NCBI RefSeq assembly: GCF_030811715.1
Contig: NZ_JAUSRH010000003.1
Location: forward strand, 186,001 to 250,000
Direction of reading: 5' to 3'
From: Sinomonas atrocyanea
GTDB taxonomy: Bacteria > Actinomycetota > Actinomycetes > Actinomycetales > Micrococcaceae
DNA: 64,000 nucleotides
Shown: positions 8,739-16,913 of the stretch, one piece after another
How the letters are laid out: the number at the start of each line of letters is the position of its first letter
Position numbering within the stretch: position 1 is the first letter of the stretch
The notes under the pieces: model-generated
The model's input: only the letters and a program-made list of their open reading frames with translations
Told to the model about the DNA's origin: nothing
Database searches by the model: none
Translations under genes and position numbers: made by a program

Positions 8739-9842
8739 ATGCATGACGTTGTCCACCTCGCCGGCCCCATCCTCGCCGGCCCCGCCGACGAGCACCCGGA
8801 GGCGTGGATCGCCGGCGGCCGGATCACCTACCGGCGCCCGGAGACGCCGGCGGCCGCGACGCTGCACGGGTGGGTCCTCCCGGGCCTCGTCGACGCACAC
8901 TGCCACGTGGGCCTCCTGCCCGACGGCGCGCCCGACGACGCCGCCGCGCTCGCCCACGCCCGCGCGGAGGCGGCTGCCGGCGTCCTCCTCGTCCGCGACT
9001 GCGGCAGCCCCACCGACACCCGCTGGCTGCAGACGCGCGACGACGTCCCGCGCCTGGTGCGCGCGGGCCGCCACCTCGCGCGGTCCCGCCGCTACCTGCG
9101 GGGCCTCGCGCTCGAGATAGAGCCCGAGGACCTCGTAGAGGCCGTCGTGGCGCAGGCACGGGCCGGCGACGGCTGGGTCAAGCTCGTCGCGGACTGGATC
9201 GATCGCGACGCCGGCGACCTGGCACCCACGTTCCCGCCCGCCGCGCTCCGCGAAGCCGTCGCCGCCGCGCACGCCGAGGGTGCCCGGGTCACGGCGCACA
9301 CGTTCGCGGAGGAGACCATCGACCACCTCCTCGACGCCGGGATCGACTGCCTCGAGCACGCGACCGGCCTGCAGGAGCGGCACCTGCCCCGTCTGGCAGA
9401 GGCCGGCGTCCCCATCGTCCCGACGCTGGTGAACATCGCGACGTTCCCCGACATCGCGGCCCGCGGCGAGGCGAAGTTCCCGCGCTACGCGGCGCACATG
9501 CGCGCCCTGTGGGAACGCCGGCACGAGCGCGTGGCAGCCGCCCACGCGGCCGGGGTGAGGATCTATGCGGGCACCGATGCCGGCACGGTGATCGCCCATG
9601 GCCGGATTGCGGACGAGGTCGCCGAGCTGGCCGCCGCGATCGGTCCCGTCGCGGCCGTCGACGCCGCGTGCTGGGCTGCGCGGGGATGGCTGGGCGCCGC
9701 CGGGCTCGCCGAGGGCGACCCTGCGGACCTCGTGGTCGTGGGAGAGGACCCCCGCGCCGACGTCGGCACGCTCGCGGCCCCGCTGCACGTGCTGCGGGAC
9801 GGGCAGCGGATCGCCGGCGCGGCCGAGGCGGCAGCGGTCTAG
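8739..9842 (+). CDS. Amidohydrolase family metal-dependent hydrolase
   Basis: This 367-residue protein of the imidazolonepropionase/dihydroorotase-like amidohydrolase superfamily has a TIM-barrel. Metal ligands are visible: HCH in GLVDAHCHVG near residue 50, a Lys in WVKLV, His in VTAHTF, His in CLEHATG and Asp in YAGTDAGT. The C-terminal composite domain (GDPADLVVVGEDPRADV) is typical. The substrate cannot be assigned. Divergence from thiC gives no strong hint. It may share a metabolic unit with the following dioxygenase gene, but the 78-base gap contains a separate promoter-like region. Confidence 0.85.
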   Translation: MHDVVHLAGPILAGPADEHPEAWIAGGRITYRRPETPAAATLHGWVLPGLVDAHCHVGLLPDGAPDDAAALAHARAEAAAGVLLVRDCGSPTDTRWLQTRDDVPRLVRAGRHLARSRRYLRGLALEIEPEDLVEAVVAQARAGDGWVKLVADWIDRDAGDLAPTFPPAALREAVAAAHAEGARVTAHTFAEETIDHLLDAGIDCLEHATGLQERHLPRLAEAGVPIVPTLVNIATFPDIAARGEAKFPRYAAHMRALWERRHERVAAAHAAGVRIYAGTDAGTVIAHGRIADEVAELAAAIGPVAAVDAACWAARGWLGAAGLAEGDPADLVVVGEDPRADVGTLAAPLHVLRDGQRIAGAAEAAAV

Positions 9843-9863
9843 CAGGGGAATACCCGGGCTTGA

Positions 9864-9875
9864 TTGAAGCTTCAA
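9864..9875. promoter_or_regulatory. Palindromic operator upstream of the VOC dioxygenase gene
   Basis: TTGAAGCTTCAA is a perfect 12-bp palindrome 46 bases ahead of the GTG at 9921. It lies in a locally AT-rich stretch unlike its surroundings. The TTGAA/TTCAA half-sites resemble MarR-family operators, which often control VOC-dioxygenase genes. The regulator is not in the window. Confidence 0.5.
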
Positions 9876-9920
9876 GTAATCGTACGCTTGATGCAGACCT
9901 CGACAGCCAAGGAGCCCACC

Positions 9921-10817
9921 GTGAGCACATCCGCCACCCCCACCCAGCCCGCCACCGGCGACCTGCTTCCCGCCGACCTCGCGATGGGCACCGTGATGCT
10001 CAAGGTCGGGGACATGAAGCTGATGCTCGACTACTACGAGCGCGCCCTGGGCCTCGTGCCGATCAGCGAGTCCCTCGGCGGCGTGTACCTGGGCCGCCAG
10101 GGCCTGCCGGTCATCCACCTCAGCCCCGCCGCCGGGCTGCAGATCCCCGGCCGCGGCGAGGCCGGCCTCTTCCACACCGCCATCCTGTTCGAGCGCCGCG
10201 AGGACCTCGCCGCGACCGTCGCCACCGCCGCCCAGTACGATCCTCGGCTCTTCGCCGGCAGCGCCGACCACCTCGTCTCCGAGGCGTTCTACTTCACCGA
10301 CCCCGAGGGCAACGGCGTCGAGCTCTACTTCGACAAGCCGCGCGAGACGTGGCAGTGGAACGCGGGCCAGGTGGTCATGGACTCGCTCCCGCTGCCCCCG
10401 CAGGCATTCCTCAACCAGAACCTGACCGAAGCGTCCCTCGAGGGGCAGCGGGAGGCGGAGGCCGGCGTCGGCCACGTCCACCTCCAGGTCGGCGACGTGG
10501 ACACGGCGCAGAAGTTCTACGTCGACACCCTCGGATTCGAGAAGACCTCCGGCTGGCACGGCCAGGCCCTGTTCGTCTCCGCCGGCCGGTACCACCACCA
10601 CATGGCGATGAACGTGTGGAACTCCCGCGGCGCCGGCCCACGCAAGGACACGCTGGGCCTCGGCGAGGTCCTCATCAAGGTCGGCACCCAGGATGACGTC
10701 CTCGCGGCCGCCGACCGCCTCAAGTCCGCCGGCATCGCCACCCGCCACACCGGGGCCGAGCTGCGCTTCGAGGACCCGTGGCGCAACCAGATCCGCATGG
10801 CGTCCGTGCACGCCTGA
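9921..10817 (+). CDS. VOC-family dioxygenase, catechol 2,3-dioxygenase-like (CatE type)
   Basis: This 298-residue protein has two vicinal-oxygen-chelate modules, about residues 20-150 and 170-297, as in CatE-type ring-cleavage enzymes. Module 1 contains FYFTDPEGNGVELYFDKP and module 2 has GVGHVHLQVGD plus HHHMAMNVW. His and Glu residues in these motifs are plausible Fe(II) ligands. The GTG at 9921 is chosen because AAGGAG lies eight bases upstream, whereas the frame opens earlier with no ribosome site. An AT-rich palindrome precedes the gene and suggests repression by a MarR-like protein sensing phenolics or quinones. The substrate is uncertain. Confidence 0.85.
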   Translation: MSTSATPTQPATGDLLPADLAMGTVMLKVGDMKLMLDYYERALGLVPISESLGGVYLGRQGLPVIHLSPAAGLQIPGRGEAGLFHTAILFERREDLAATVATAAQYDPRLFAGSADHLVSEAFYFTDPEGNGVELYFDKPRETWQWNAGQVVMDSLPLPPQAFLNQNLTEASLEGQREAEAGVGHVHLQVGDVDTAQKFYVDTLGFEKTSGWHGQALFVSAGRYHHHMAMNVWNSRGAGPRKDTLGLGEVLIKVGTQDDVLAAADRLKSAGIATRHTGAELRFEDPWRNQIRMASVHA

Positions 10818-10906
10818 CACTCCCTGCGCTACGCTCGGACAGTCCGCGGTCGCCGCGGGCGCCATGCAGGCCGAACCGCAGTCCAGCGCCCACAGAGGGG
10901 GAAGAA

Positions 10907-11362
10907 GTGTCCGCTCCCAGTCCCTTCGCCGAGATCTTCGTCTCCACGCACGCCGACGCGCTCGCCCGGGCTGCCCAGCTCGACGGCGGCGACGCCGAGG
11001 ACACCGGGGGCCTGAGGATCCCCGGCGTCTCCGACTACGAGATCGAGCAGCTCGGTTCGCTGGTCGGAACGGCCGTGCACGCCCCGGGCGCCGACTACGA
11101 GCTCACCATGGTGGACGTCTCCTCGGACAGCCTCCTCGCGGTGCCCTCCACGATGGTCCGCGCCCTCGCCGACCTCCTCGTCTACGAGTCCGAGGAGGAG
11201 GAGGGCAACGCCGTGGAGCGCGTGGCCGCCGCGTGGGTGGACCAGGAGGACCTCCCGTTCGACGCGCGTGAGGCGTACGACTACGTCGAGCAGCTCGCCA
11301 AGCTGGCCGCCGACGTCGACGACTCGAGCCGGCAGGAGCTCTTCGTCTGGGCCAGCTCCTGA
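10907..11362 (+). CDS. Conserved hypothetical acidic protein (151 aa)
   Basis: I do not recognise the family. The GTG at 10907 follows GAGGGGGAAGA. The product is 151 residues, strongly acidic, with no signal peptide or membrane segment. It has an alternating helical/strand pattern and an acidic patch YESEEEEGNAVE near the middle. The end is EELFVWASS-like, rich in aromatic and small residues. It stands alone between the dioxygenase and the rpsP operon. Codon usage matches its neighbours, so it appears to be a real gene. Confidence 0.75.
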   Translation: MSAPSPFAEIFVSTHADALARAAQLDGGDAEDTGGLRIPGVSDYEIEQLGSLVGTAVHAPGADYELTMVDVSSDSLLAVPSTMVRALADLLVYESEEEEGNAVERVAAAWVDQEDLPFDAREAYDYVEQLAKLAADVDDSSRQELFVWASS

Positions 11363-11421
11363 TCGTCCGGTCCGGTTCCTGACGCGCCGCGGCCCCGTGG
11401 CATGCGAAACGTCCCCGGATC

Positions 11422-11432
11422 TGGCACAATGG
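11422..11432 (+). promoter_or_regulatory. Putative rpsP operon promoter (-10 region)
   Basis: TGGCACAATGG occurs here, 136 bases ahead of rpsP. An identical 11-base string lies ahead of rplS (13790-13800). CACAAT is a plausible -10 hexamer. The shared string before two ribosomal protein genes suggests a common promoter type with long leaders. Confidence 0.55.
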
Positions 11433-11568
11433 TCAGGTACCAATCCGCGCGGCCCCCTCTCTCCGCGCGCGGTTGTGTCCATCGGAGCCCTGGCGAAGTA
11501 CGGCCCGCCCCACGGGAGCGGAAAAGTCCGGGCTCGCCTCATGTTCAGAAACAGGAGTGACCACAACC

Positions 11569-11976
11569 GTGGCCGTTAAGATTCGACTCAAGCGCTTCGG
11601 CAAGATGCGCGCCCCGTACTACCGCATCGTCGTCGCCGACTCGCGCACCAAGCGCGACGGCCGTGCGATCGAGGAGATCGGCAAGTACCACCCCACCGAG
11701 GAGCCCTCGTTCATCGAGGTCAACTCCGAGCGTGCCCAGTACTGGCTCGGTGTCGGCGCGCAGCCGACCGAGCAGGTCCAGGTGCTCCTCAAGATCACCG
11801 GTGACTGGCAGAAGTTCAAGGGCCTTCCGGGCGCCGAGGGCACCCTGAAGTACCCGAAGGGCAAGGAGCCGTTCGTGGCTCCCGAGAAGGGCTCCGTGAT
11901 CCTCCCCGAGGCCCCGAAGGCGGCCAAGGGAGCTGAGGAGTCCGCCGAGGCCCCCGCCGAGGCCGAGGCTGAGTAA
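11569..11976 (+). CDS. rpsP: 30S ribosomal protein S16
   Basis: This 135-residue S16 binds 16S rRNA early in 30S assembly. The core [26 protein letters not shown] is unmistakable. The GTG at 11569 with AGGAGTGA ten bases upstream is the start. The frame extends further upstream but without family similarity. The protein is longer than the roughly 80-100 residue norm because of a C-terminal Lys/Ala/Glu-rich tail, as is usual in actinobacteria. It heads the conserved rpsP-khpA-rimM-trmD-rplS cluster. Confidence 0.98.
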   Translation: MAVKIRLKRFGKMRAPYYRIVVADSRTKRDGRAIEEIGKYHPTEEPSFIEVNSERAQYWLGVGAQPTEQVQVLLKITGDWQKFKGLPGAEGTLKYPKGKEPFVAPEKGSVILPEAPKAAKGAEESAEAPAEAEAE

Positions 11977-11977
11977 C

Positions 11978-12220
11978 TTGCTGGCCGAGGCACTCGAGCA
12001 CCTGGTCCGCGGCATCGTGGACAACCCCGATGACGTCGCGGTCCAGGCCAAGAGCGGCCGCCGCGGCGACGTCCTCGAGGTGCGCGTCCACGAGGACGAC
12101 CTCGGGCGCGTCATCGGGCGCCAGGGACGCACCGCGCGCGCACTGCGCACCGTGGTCGCGGCCCTCGCCGAGGGCGAGCCGGTCCGGGTCGACGTGGTCG
12201 ATACCGACCGCCGCCGCTGA
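11978..12220 (+). CDS. khpA: KH-domain RNA-binding protein KhpA
   Basis: This is an 80-residue single KH-domain protein (formerly YlqC). It begins MLAEALEHLVRGIVDNPDDV and has the RNA-binding loop GRVIGRQGRTARALR. It starts with TTG one base after the rpsP stop, so it relies on coupled translation. KhpA partners KhpB in other Gram-positives and affects cell division and sRNA-related regulation. Its position between rpsP and rimM is the conserved one. Confidence 0.95.
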   Translation: MLAEALEHLVRGIVDNPDDVAVQAKSGRRGDVLEVRVHEDDLGRVIGRQGRTARALRTVVAALAEGEPVRVDVVDTDRRR

Positions 12221-12233
12221 CACTGCCTCATCC

Positions 12234-12275
12234 AGCTCCGGCCCCTCCTCCCACCAGGGTGGAGGGGCCGGAGCT
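12234..12275 (+). terminator. Hairpin between khpA and rimM
   Basis: A perfect 15-bp stem (12234-12248 with 12261-12275) can stack a further CCC/GGG inside it. It lies 13 bases after khpA and inside a conserved operon, so it probably acts as a partial terminator or mRNA-stability element. That would leave rpsP-khpA expressed above rimM-trmD. Confidence 0.7.
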
Positions 12276-12357
12276 GTCTCCACCCACCCTCGCGGCGGGC
12301 AGCCGCGCACAGCACCCCGACGGGCCCACCCGGCCCACCACGCAGGAGGCCCATCCC

Positions 12358-12921
12358 ATGCAGGTCCAGGTCGCACGGATCGGCAAGCCGCACGGCATCC
12401 GCGGCGAGGTCACCGCCCAGGTCCTCACCGACGCCCCCGAGGAACGCTTCGTCCCCGGCGCCGAATTCATCGTCGAGCCCGCCTCGAGCGGTCCTCTGAC
12501 GCTCGAGGGCGCCCGCTGGAACAAGGACATCCTCCTGCTCTCCTTCGCGGAGGTGCCCGACCGCAACCGCGCCGAGCAGCTCCGCGGAGTCAAGCTCTAC
12601 CTCGAGACGGAGGACCTCGAGGACGACGACGAGGGCTGGTACGAGCACGAGCTCGTGGGCCTGGCCGTCCGCGTCGACGGCCGCGACGTCGGCACGGTCG
12701 CCGCGCTCCAGACCATGCCCGTGCAGGACCTCCTCGTCCTCGACACTCCCACGGGGGAAGTCCTCGTCCCGTTCGTCGAGGAGATCGTGCCCGAGGTCGA
12801 CGTCGAGGGCGGCTTCATCGTCCTCGTCCCGCCGCCCGGCCTCCTCGAGCTGAACCGTGAGACGGGCGACGCCGGGGCCTCCGGCGGCGGGTCCGAGCGG
12901 CAGCCGGGGTCGGAGGCGTAG
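12358..12921 (+). CDS. rimM: Ribosome maturation factor RimM
   Basis: This 187-residue RimM assists maturation of the 30S head by binding S19. The N-terminal barrel begins QVQVARIGKPHGIRGEV, and the PRC-barrel half includes LVGLAVRVDGRDVGTV and ends LVPPPGLLELN. The ATG at 12358 follows AGGAGG with eight-base spacing. The last roughly 20 residues are a low-complexity Gly/Ser/Glu tail. The stop abuts the trmD GTG with no gap, indicating coupling. Confidence 0.97.
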   Translation: MQVQVARIGKPHGIRGEVTAQVLTDAPEERFVPGAEFIVEPASSGPLTLEGARWNKDILLLSFAEVPDRNRAEQLRGVKLYLETEDLEDDDEGWYEHELVGLAVRVDGRDVGTVAALQTMPVQDLLVLDTPTGEVLVPFVEEIVPEVDVEGGFIVLVPPPGLLELNRETGDAGASGGGSERQPGSEA

Positions 12922-13755
12922 GTGCGCATCGACGTCGTCAGCATCTTCCCCGACTACCTTGCGCCCCTGCGCCTCTCACTCCTGGGCCGCGCCCAGGAGG
13001 ACGGGCTGCTGGAGCTGGCGGTCCATGACCTGCGCGACTTCACCTTCGACCGCCACCGGACGGTGGACGACACCCCCTACGGGGGCGGTGCCGGCATGGT
13101 CATGAAGGCCGAACCGTGGGCACTGGCCCTCGAGCACGTCCTCGCGGCGCAGGGCGCCGCCACGGGGGAGGCCGGGCACGACGCCGGCCCGGCCGCCCCG
13201 CGCCGCCCGGTGCTGATCGTGCCGTCCCCGGCCGGGGCAGTCTTCACCCAGGCCATGGCCTACGAGCTCTCCGAGGAGCCCACGCTCGCGTTCGCCTGCG
13301 GACGCTACGAGGGCATCGACGAGCGGGTCCTGGAATGGGCGGCCCAGCGCTTCGAGGTGCGCCCCGTGAGCCTGGGGGACTACGTGCTCAACGGGGGAGA
13401 GGTGGCCGTCATGGCCATGGTCGAGGCGATCGGGCGGCTCCTGCCCGGCGTCGTCGGCAACCCCGAGTCCCTGGTCGAGGAGTCCCACGCCGACGGGCTG
13501 CTCGAGTACCCGGTCTACACCAAGCCCTCGTCCTGGCGGGGCCACGGGGTCCCGGAGGTCCTGCTCTCCGGGAACCACGGCAAGGTCGCCTCCTGGCGCC
13601 TCGAGCAGCAGCTGCGCCGGACGGCGGCGCGGCGGCCCGAGCTCCTCGACGGCGCAGACGCCGCGCCCTACGGCAAGGCCGAGCGCGCCGTGCTGCGCGA
13701 ACTCGGCTACGAGGTGGCGGACGGACAGCTGCGCCGGGCCCCGCACGGAGCCTGA
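12922..13755 (+). CDS. trmD: tRNA (guanine-N1)-methyltransferase TrmD
   Basis: This 277-residue SPOUT methyltransferase makes m1G37 in tRNAs with a G at position 36, which prevents frameshifting. The trefoil-knot S-adenosylmethionine site is visible as [11 protein letters not shown] and [24 protein letters not shown]. The N-terminus [12 protein letters not shown] is typical. The GTG start is immediately adjacent to the rimM stop. A short insertion around residues 75-95 ([18 protein letters not shown]) is common in actinobacterial versions. Confidence 0.98.
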   Translation: MRIDVVSIFPDYLAPLRLSLLGRAQEDGLLELAVHDLRDFTFDRHRTVDDTPYGGGAGMVMKAEPWALALEHVLAAQGAATGEAGHDAGPAAPRRPVLIVPSPAGAVFTQAMAYELSEEPTLAFACGRYEGIDERVLEWAAQRFEVRPVSLGDYVLNGGEVAVMAMVEAIGRLLPGVVGNPESLVEESHADGLLEYPVYTKPSSWRGHGVPEVLLSGNHGKVASWRLEQQLRRTAARRPELLDGADAAPYGKAERAVLRELGYEVADGQLRRAPHGA

Positions 13756-13789
13756 CGCCGCCGCCGACATGACGGCTCCGCCTCCCATG

Positions 13790-13800
13790 TGGCACAATGG
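13790..13800 (+). promoter_or_regulatory. Putative rplS promoter (-10 region)
   Basis: TGGCACAATGG is identical to the string ahead of rpsP. It lies 178 bases before the rplS ATG, giving a long leader. That leader contains a GC-rich hairpin at about 13864-13891 (CCGCCCTGCCG against CGGCGGGCGG, with one bulge) that might be a regulatory structure. Confidence 0.5.
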
Positions 13801-13978
13801 AGCGTTGTGTCTGCCGGGCATTGGACCTGCCACAGGGGGCCTGAGCCAACGGTGATGGACACGCCGCCCTGCCGGGCCCTTCGGCGGGCGGTCACGGTTT
13901 CCGGCCCGATCGCCCCAGCGCGGTGCGGGCCGCACACCAAAGCAGGTGACCTGTGGCATCTGCCAGGAGAAGATGACA

Positions 13979-14338
13979 ATGAACATCCTCGACTCCGTCG
14001 ATGCCGCCTCGCTGCGCTCCGACATCCCCGCGTTCGGGCCCGGTGACACCATCAAGGTCCACGTGAACATCATCGAGGGCAAGAACTCGCGCGTCCAGGT
14101 CTTCCAGGGCTTCGTCGTCGGCCGCCAGGGCCACGGCGTGCGCGAGACCTTCACGGTCCGCAAGGTCTCCTTCGGTGTCGGCGTCGAGCGCACGTTCCCC
14201 GTGCACTCCCCGATCATCGACAAGATCGAGCTCGTGACCCGTGGTGATGTGCGCCGCGCCAAGCTCTACTACATGCGCGAGCTTCGCGGCAAGGCTGCCA
14301 AGATCAAGGAGAAGCGCGACTTCAGCCGCACCAAGTAG
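13979..14338 (+). CDS. rplS: 50S ribosomal protein L19
   Basis: This 119-residue L19 lies at the 30S-50S interface. The sequence [23 protein letters not shown] and the block [19 protein letters not shown] are characteristic. The ATG at 13979 is preferred because AGGAG sits nine bases upstream; the ATG at 13973 is too close to it. It closes the rpsP-rplS ribosomal cluster. It has its own promoter-like box and long leader, so it may be transcribed separately. Confidence 0.98.
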   Translation: MNILDSVDAASLRSDIPAFGPGDTIKVHVNIIEGKNSRVQVFQGFVVGRQGHGVRETFTVRKVSFGVGVERTFPVHSPIIDKIELVTRGDVRRAKLYYMRELRGKAAKIKEKRDFSRTK

Positions 14339-14374
14339 CCCCGAGCTGCTCGAAGCGTGCTGAACGCCACCTCC

Positions 14375-15040
14375 ATGGCACGATCCGAACGCCAGTCCCG
14401 GCTGCGGGGCTGGCGTTCGGTCGTTCTGGCTGTCGTGCTCGCCGTCGTCGTCTGGGCCGCCCTCCGCTCGTTCGTCTTCGACGTGTTCTACATCCCCTCC
14501 GAGTCCATGCAGCCGCTGCTGGACCCGGGGGACCGGATCGGCGTCGTCCGGGCCGGCGTCGATCCCGCTCCGATCCGCCGCGGCGATGTCGTCGTGTTCG
14601 ACGGACGGGGCTCCTTCGCGCCCCTGACCTCGGGCCGCGGATGGGTGGGCGACCTCGTCCAGGGCGCGGCAGAGTGGCTCGGGATCGTGCCCACCGAGAC
14701 CGTGTACGTCAAGCGCGTCGTCGGCGTCGGCGGGGACCATGTCCGCTGCTGCACCGCGAGTGGGAAAATCGAGGTGAACGGCCAGCCCCTCGACGAGCCG
14801 TACCTATTCCCGGGCGACGCGCCCAGCGAGCAGCGGTTCGATGTCGTCGTGCCGGCCGGGCGGCTGTGGCTCCTGGGCGACCATCGCTCAGCGTCAGCCG
14901 ATTCCCGTGCGCTGCTCGGCGCGCCCGGCGGCGGCCTGGTCCGTGCGGACAAGGTGATCGGCCGACCGGTGGCGATCCTGTGGCCACTTGATAGATTGGG
15001 CGGGTTCACCGCCTCCCCGACCATGAAGGACACCCAGTGA
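14375..15040 (+). CDS. lepB: Signal peptidase I, first copy
   Basis: This S26 signal peptidase has one N-terminal membrane anchor (SVVLAVVLAVVVWAALRSFVF). The catalytic Ser44 is in YIPSESM and Lys113 in VKRVVGVGGDH. The third conserved box reads LLGDHRSASADSR, less canonical than the GDNR of the second copy. I chose the ATG at 14375; an in-frame GTG at 14357 is possible and neither has a good ribosome site. A hairpin covers codons 4-16. The stop overlaps the start of the second lepB. Tandem signal peptidases after rplS are seen in several actinobacteria. Confidence 0.93.
   Translation: MARSERQSRLRGWRSVVLAVVLAVVVWAALRSFVFDVFYIPSESMQPLLDPGDRIGVVRAGVDPAPIRRGDVVVFDGRGSFAPLTSGRGWVGDLVQGAAEWLGIVPTETVYVKRVVGVGGDHVRCCTASGKIEVNGQPLDEPYLFPGDAPSEQRFDVVVPAGRLWLLGDHRSASADSRALLGAPGGGLVRADKVIGRPVAILWPLDRLGGFTASPTMKDTQ
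14385..14420 (+). terminator. Terminator-like hairpin inside the start of lepB1
   Basis: CCGAACGCCAG (14385-14395) pairs with CTGGCGTTCGG (14410-14420). The stem continues through a T-G pair and CCC/GGG to about 15 bp with a 6-base loop. It begins 47 bases after the rplS stop, the usual place for an rplS terminator, yet it lies inside lepB1 coding sequence. Confidence 0.6.
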
Positions 15041-15792
15041 TGCGCAGCCGAGATGCCGGGGCCGACGCCGCAGGAGCGGGGCCGGAAGCGCCGGGTGCCG
15101 GCGAGGGCGGCGACGGGGGTCACCGGCGCGGCGGCCTCATGGCCTGGATCCGCGAGATCGCCATCATCCTCGGCGTCGCCATCGTGCTGTCCTTCCTCAT
15201 CAAGACGTTCCTCTTCAAGGCGTTCTACATCCCGTCCGAATCGATGGTGCCCACCCTCGAGGAGAACGACCGGATCTTCGTGAACCTGTTCGTGCCGCGC
15301 AACTTCGCGCTGCAGCGCGGCGAGGTCGTCGTCTTCAAGGACACGAAGGGCTGGCTCCCCGAGGTGCCCCAGCCGGCGCCGAACCCCGTCCAGGAAGGGC
15401 TCGAGTTCGTCGGCCTGCTGCCGGACACCTCCCAGCAGCACCTCATCAAGCGCGTCATCGGGCTGCCCGGGGACCACGTGGTCTGCTGTGACGCGTCGCA
15501 GCACATCACCGTCAACGGCGCGGCCCTCAGCGAGCCCTACGTCAATCCCGCCGAGACCCCGCACGTCGTGCCCTTCGACGTCACCGTACCGGCCGGCAGC
15601 ATCTGGGTGATGGGCGACAACAGGAACCATTCCTCGGACTCGCGCTACCACAATTCGGTCCAGCCCGGCGCGGGCTTCGTCTCCATCGGCGATGTCGAAG
15701 GCCAGGCCGCCGTCATCGCGTGGCCGCTGAACCGCATCCGATCCCTCGACAGCTACCCGGACACGTTCAAGGACGTGCCCGCACCGAAATGA
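15040..15792 (+). CDS. lepB: Signal peptidase I, second copy
   Basis: This roughly 250-residue S26 signal peptidase has a Gly/Ala-rich cytoplasmic N-terminus, then a membrane anchor (IAIILGVAIVLSFLIKTFLF). Ser68 in YIPSESM is the nucleophile and Lys137 in LIKRVIGLPGDHV the general base. The classical MGDNRNHSSDSR box is intact. It therefore looks like the fully canonical member of the pair. The ATG overlaps the upstream stop (TGATG) and follows AAGGA at nine bases; a GTG one codon earlier is an alternative. Confidence 0.96.
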   Translation: MRSRDAGADAAGAGPEAPGAGEGGDGGHRRGGLMAWIREIAIILGVAIVLSFLIKTFLFKAFYIPSESMVPTLEENDRIFVNLFVPRNFALQRGEVVVFKDTKGWLPEVPQPAPNPVQEGLEFVGLLPDTSQQHLIKRVIGLPGDHVVCCDASQHITVNGAALSEPYVNPAETPHVVPFDVTVPAGSIWVMGDNRNHSSDSRYHNSVQPGAGFVSIGDVEGQAAVIAWPLNRIRSLDSYPDTFKDVPAPK

Positions 15793-16586
15793 GCACGAGC
15801 ACGGCCACGGGTGCGCGGTCCTCGCGGCCGCGCCGCACCACGGCACCCAGTCTGCGGTTCGTGAACCGGCTGGCGGGCGCCTACGGGCCTCTCATCGCCG
15901 GCTGCGACGAGGTGGGCCGAGGGGCGCTGGCAGGGCCCGTCACGGTGGGGATCGTGGTGGTCGATGCGCGGCGGGTCGTGACCCGCACGGTGCTGCGCGA
16001 CAGCAAGCTCCTGACCCCGGAACGCCGGGTTGAGCTGGTCCCGATGATCCAGACGTGGGGCGTCGGCGCCGCCGTAGGGCACTCGAGCGCGGAGGAGATC
16101 GACGAGGTGGGCATCATGGAGGCGCTGCGGCGCGCCGGTCGCCGCGCCCTGGCCGAGATCGCCGCCCGAGGGGTCGTACCGGACGCGGTGCACCTCGACG
16201 GCAACTACGACTGGCTCTCCCGCGGCGGCCAGGGCTCGCTCTTCGACGAGCCCGAGGCCGGCCCCGTGCTCCCGGTGCAGACCACGATCAAGGCCGACCT
16301 CGCGTGCCAGGCCGTGGCGGCTGCCAGCATCATCGCCAAGGTGGCCCGGGACGGGCTCATGGTCGAATACGGGACTGAGGACCCGCGCTTCGGCTGGGCC
16401 GTGAACAAGGGCTACGCCACGCCCGAGCACAGGGCGGCGCTCCTCGAGCACGGACCGACCGTGCTCCACCGGCGCTCGTGGCGCCTGGGGACGGCGGATG
16501 CGGACACCGAGGACGAGATCGAGGCCGCCGCGCAGGAGCGCGCCGCGGCGGAGGAAGATCTCGACGGGAGGAAGATAGGACTATGA
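15789..16586 (+). CDS. rnhB: Ribonuclease HII
   Basis: This 265-residue RNase HII removes ribonucleotides and RNA primers from DNA:RNA hybrids. The catalytic Asp40-Glu41 pair lies in AGCDEVGRGALAGPV, further acidic residues are in VHLDGNYDW, and the SIIAKVARD block is present. About 30 basic residues precede the core. The C-terminal tail is acidic and ends DGRKIGL. The ATG overlaps the lepB2 stop (ATGA), and the stop overlaps the DUF2469 start in the same way, giving a tightly coupled operon. Confidence 0.97.
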   Translation: MSTSTATGARSSRPRRTTAPSLRFVNRLAGAYGPLIAGCDEVGRGALAGPVTVGIVVVDARRVVTRTVLRDSKLLTPERRVELVPMIQTWGVGAAVGHSSAEEIDEVGIMEALRRAGRRALAEIAARGVVPDAVHLDGNYDWLSRGGQGSLFDEPEAGPVLPVQTTIKADLACQAVAAASIIAKVARDGLMVEYGTEDPRFGWAVNKGYATPEHRAALLEHGPTVLHRRSWRLGTADADTEDEIEAAAQERAAAEEDLDGRKIGL

Positions 16587-16906
16587 GCGCCGAAGACCTT
16601 GAGAACTACGAGACCGACATGGAGCTCCAGCTGTACCGCGAATACCGGGATGTCATCTCGCTGTTCAGCTACGTGGTGGAGACGGAACGACGGTTCTACC
16701 TCGCCAACCACGTGGACCTGCAGGCCCGTTCGGCCGACGGCGAGGTCTACTTCGACCTGACCCTCCAGGATGCCTGGGTCTGGGACGTGTACCGCAGCGC
16801 GCGCTTCGTCAAGAGCGTCAGGGTCATCACCTTCAAGGACGTCAACGTCGAAGAGCTGCCCAAGGTCGAGGACCTGGGCCTGCCGAAGGGCGGTCTGGGG
16901 GCCTAG
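16583..16906 (+). CDS. DUF2469 family protein
   Basis: This is a 107-residue member of DUF2469, a family confined to actinobacteria and found next to rnhB. The sequence MSAEDLENYETDMELQLYREYRDV and the block FVKSVRVITFKDVNVEEL match the family throughout. No function is established. The ATG overlaps the rnhB stop by four bases. It ends the lepB-rnhB transcription unit; the conserved competence-type promoter starts eight bases after its stop. Confidence 0.93.
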   Translation: MSAEDLENYETDMELQLYREYRDVISLFSYVVETERRFYLANHVDLQARSADGEVYFDLTLQDAWVWDVYRSARFVKSVRVITFKDVNVEELPKVEDLGLPKGGLGA

Positions 16907-16913
16907 CAGGGCG

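Noticed and set aside
13864-13891. An L19 autoregulatory leader before rplS
   Set aside because: A GC hairpin exists, but I know of no matching actinobacterial L19 leader motif, so it is mentioned only with the promoter.
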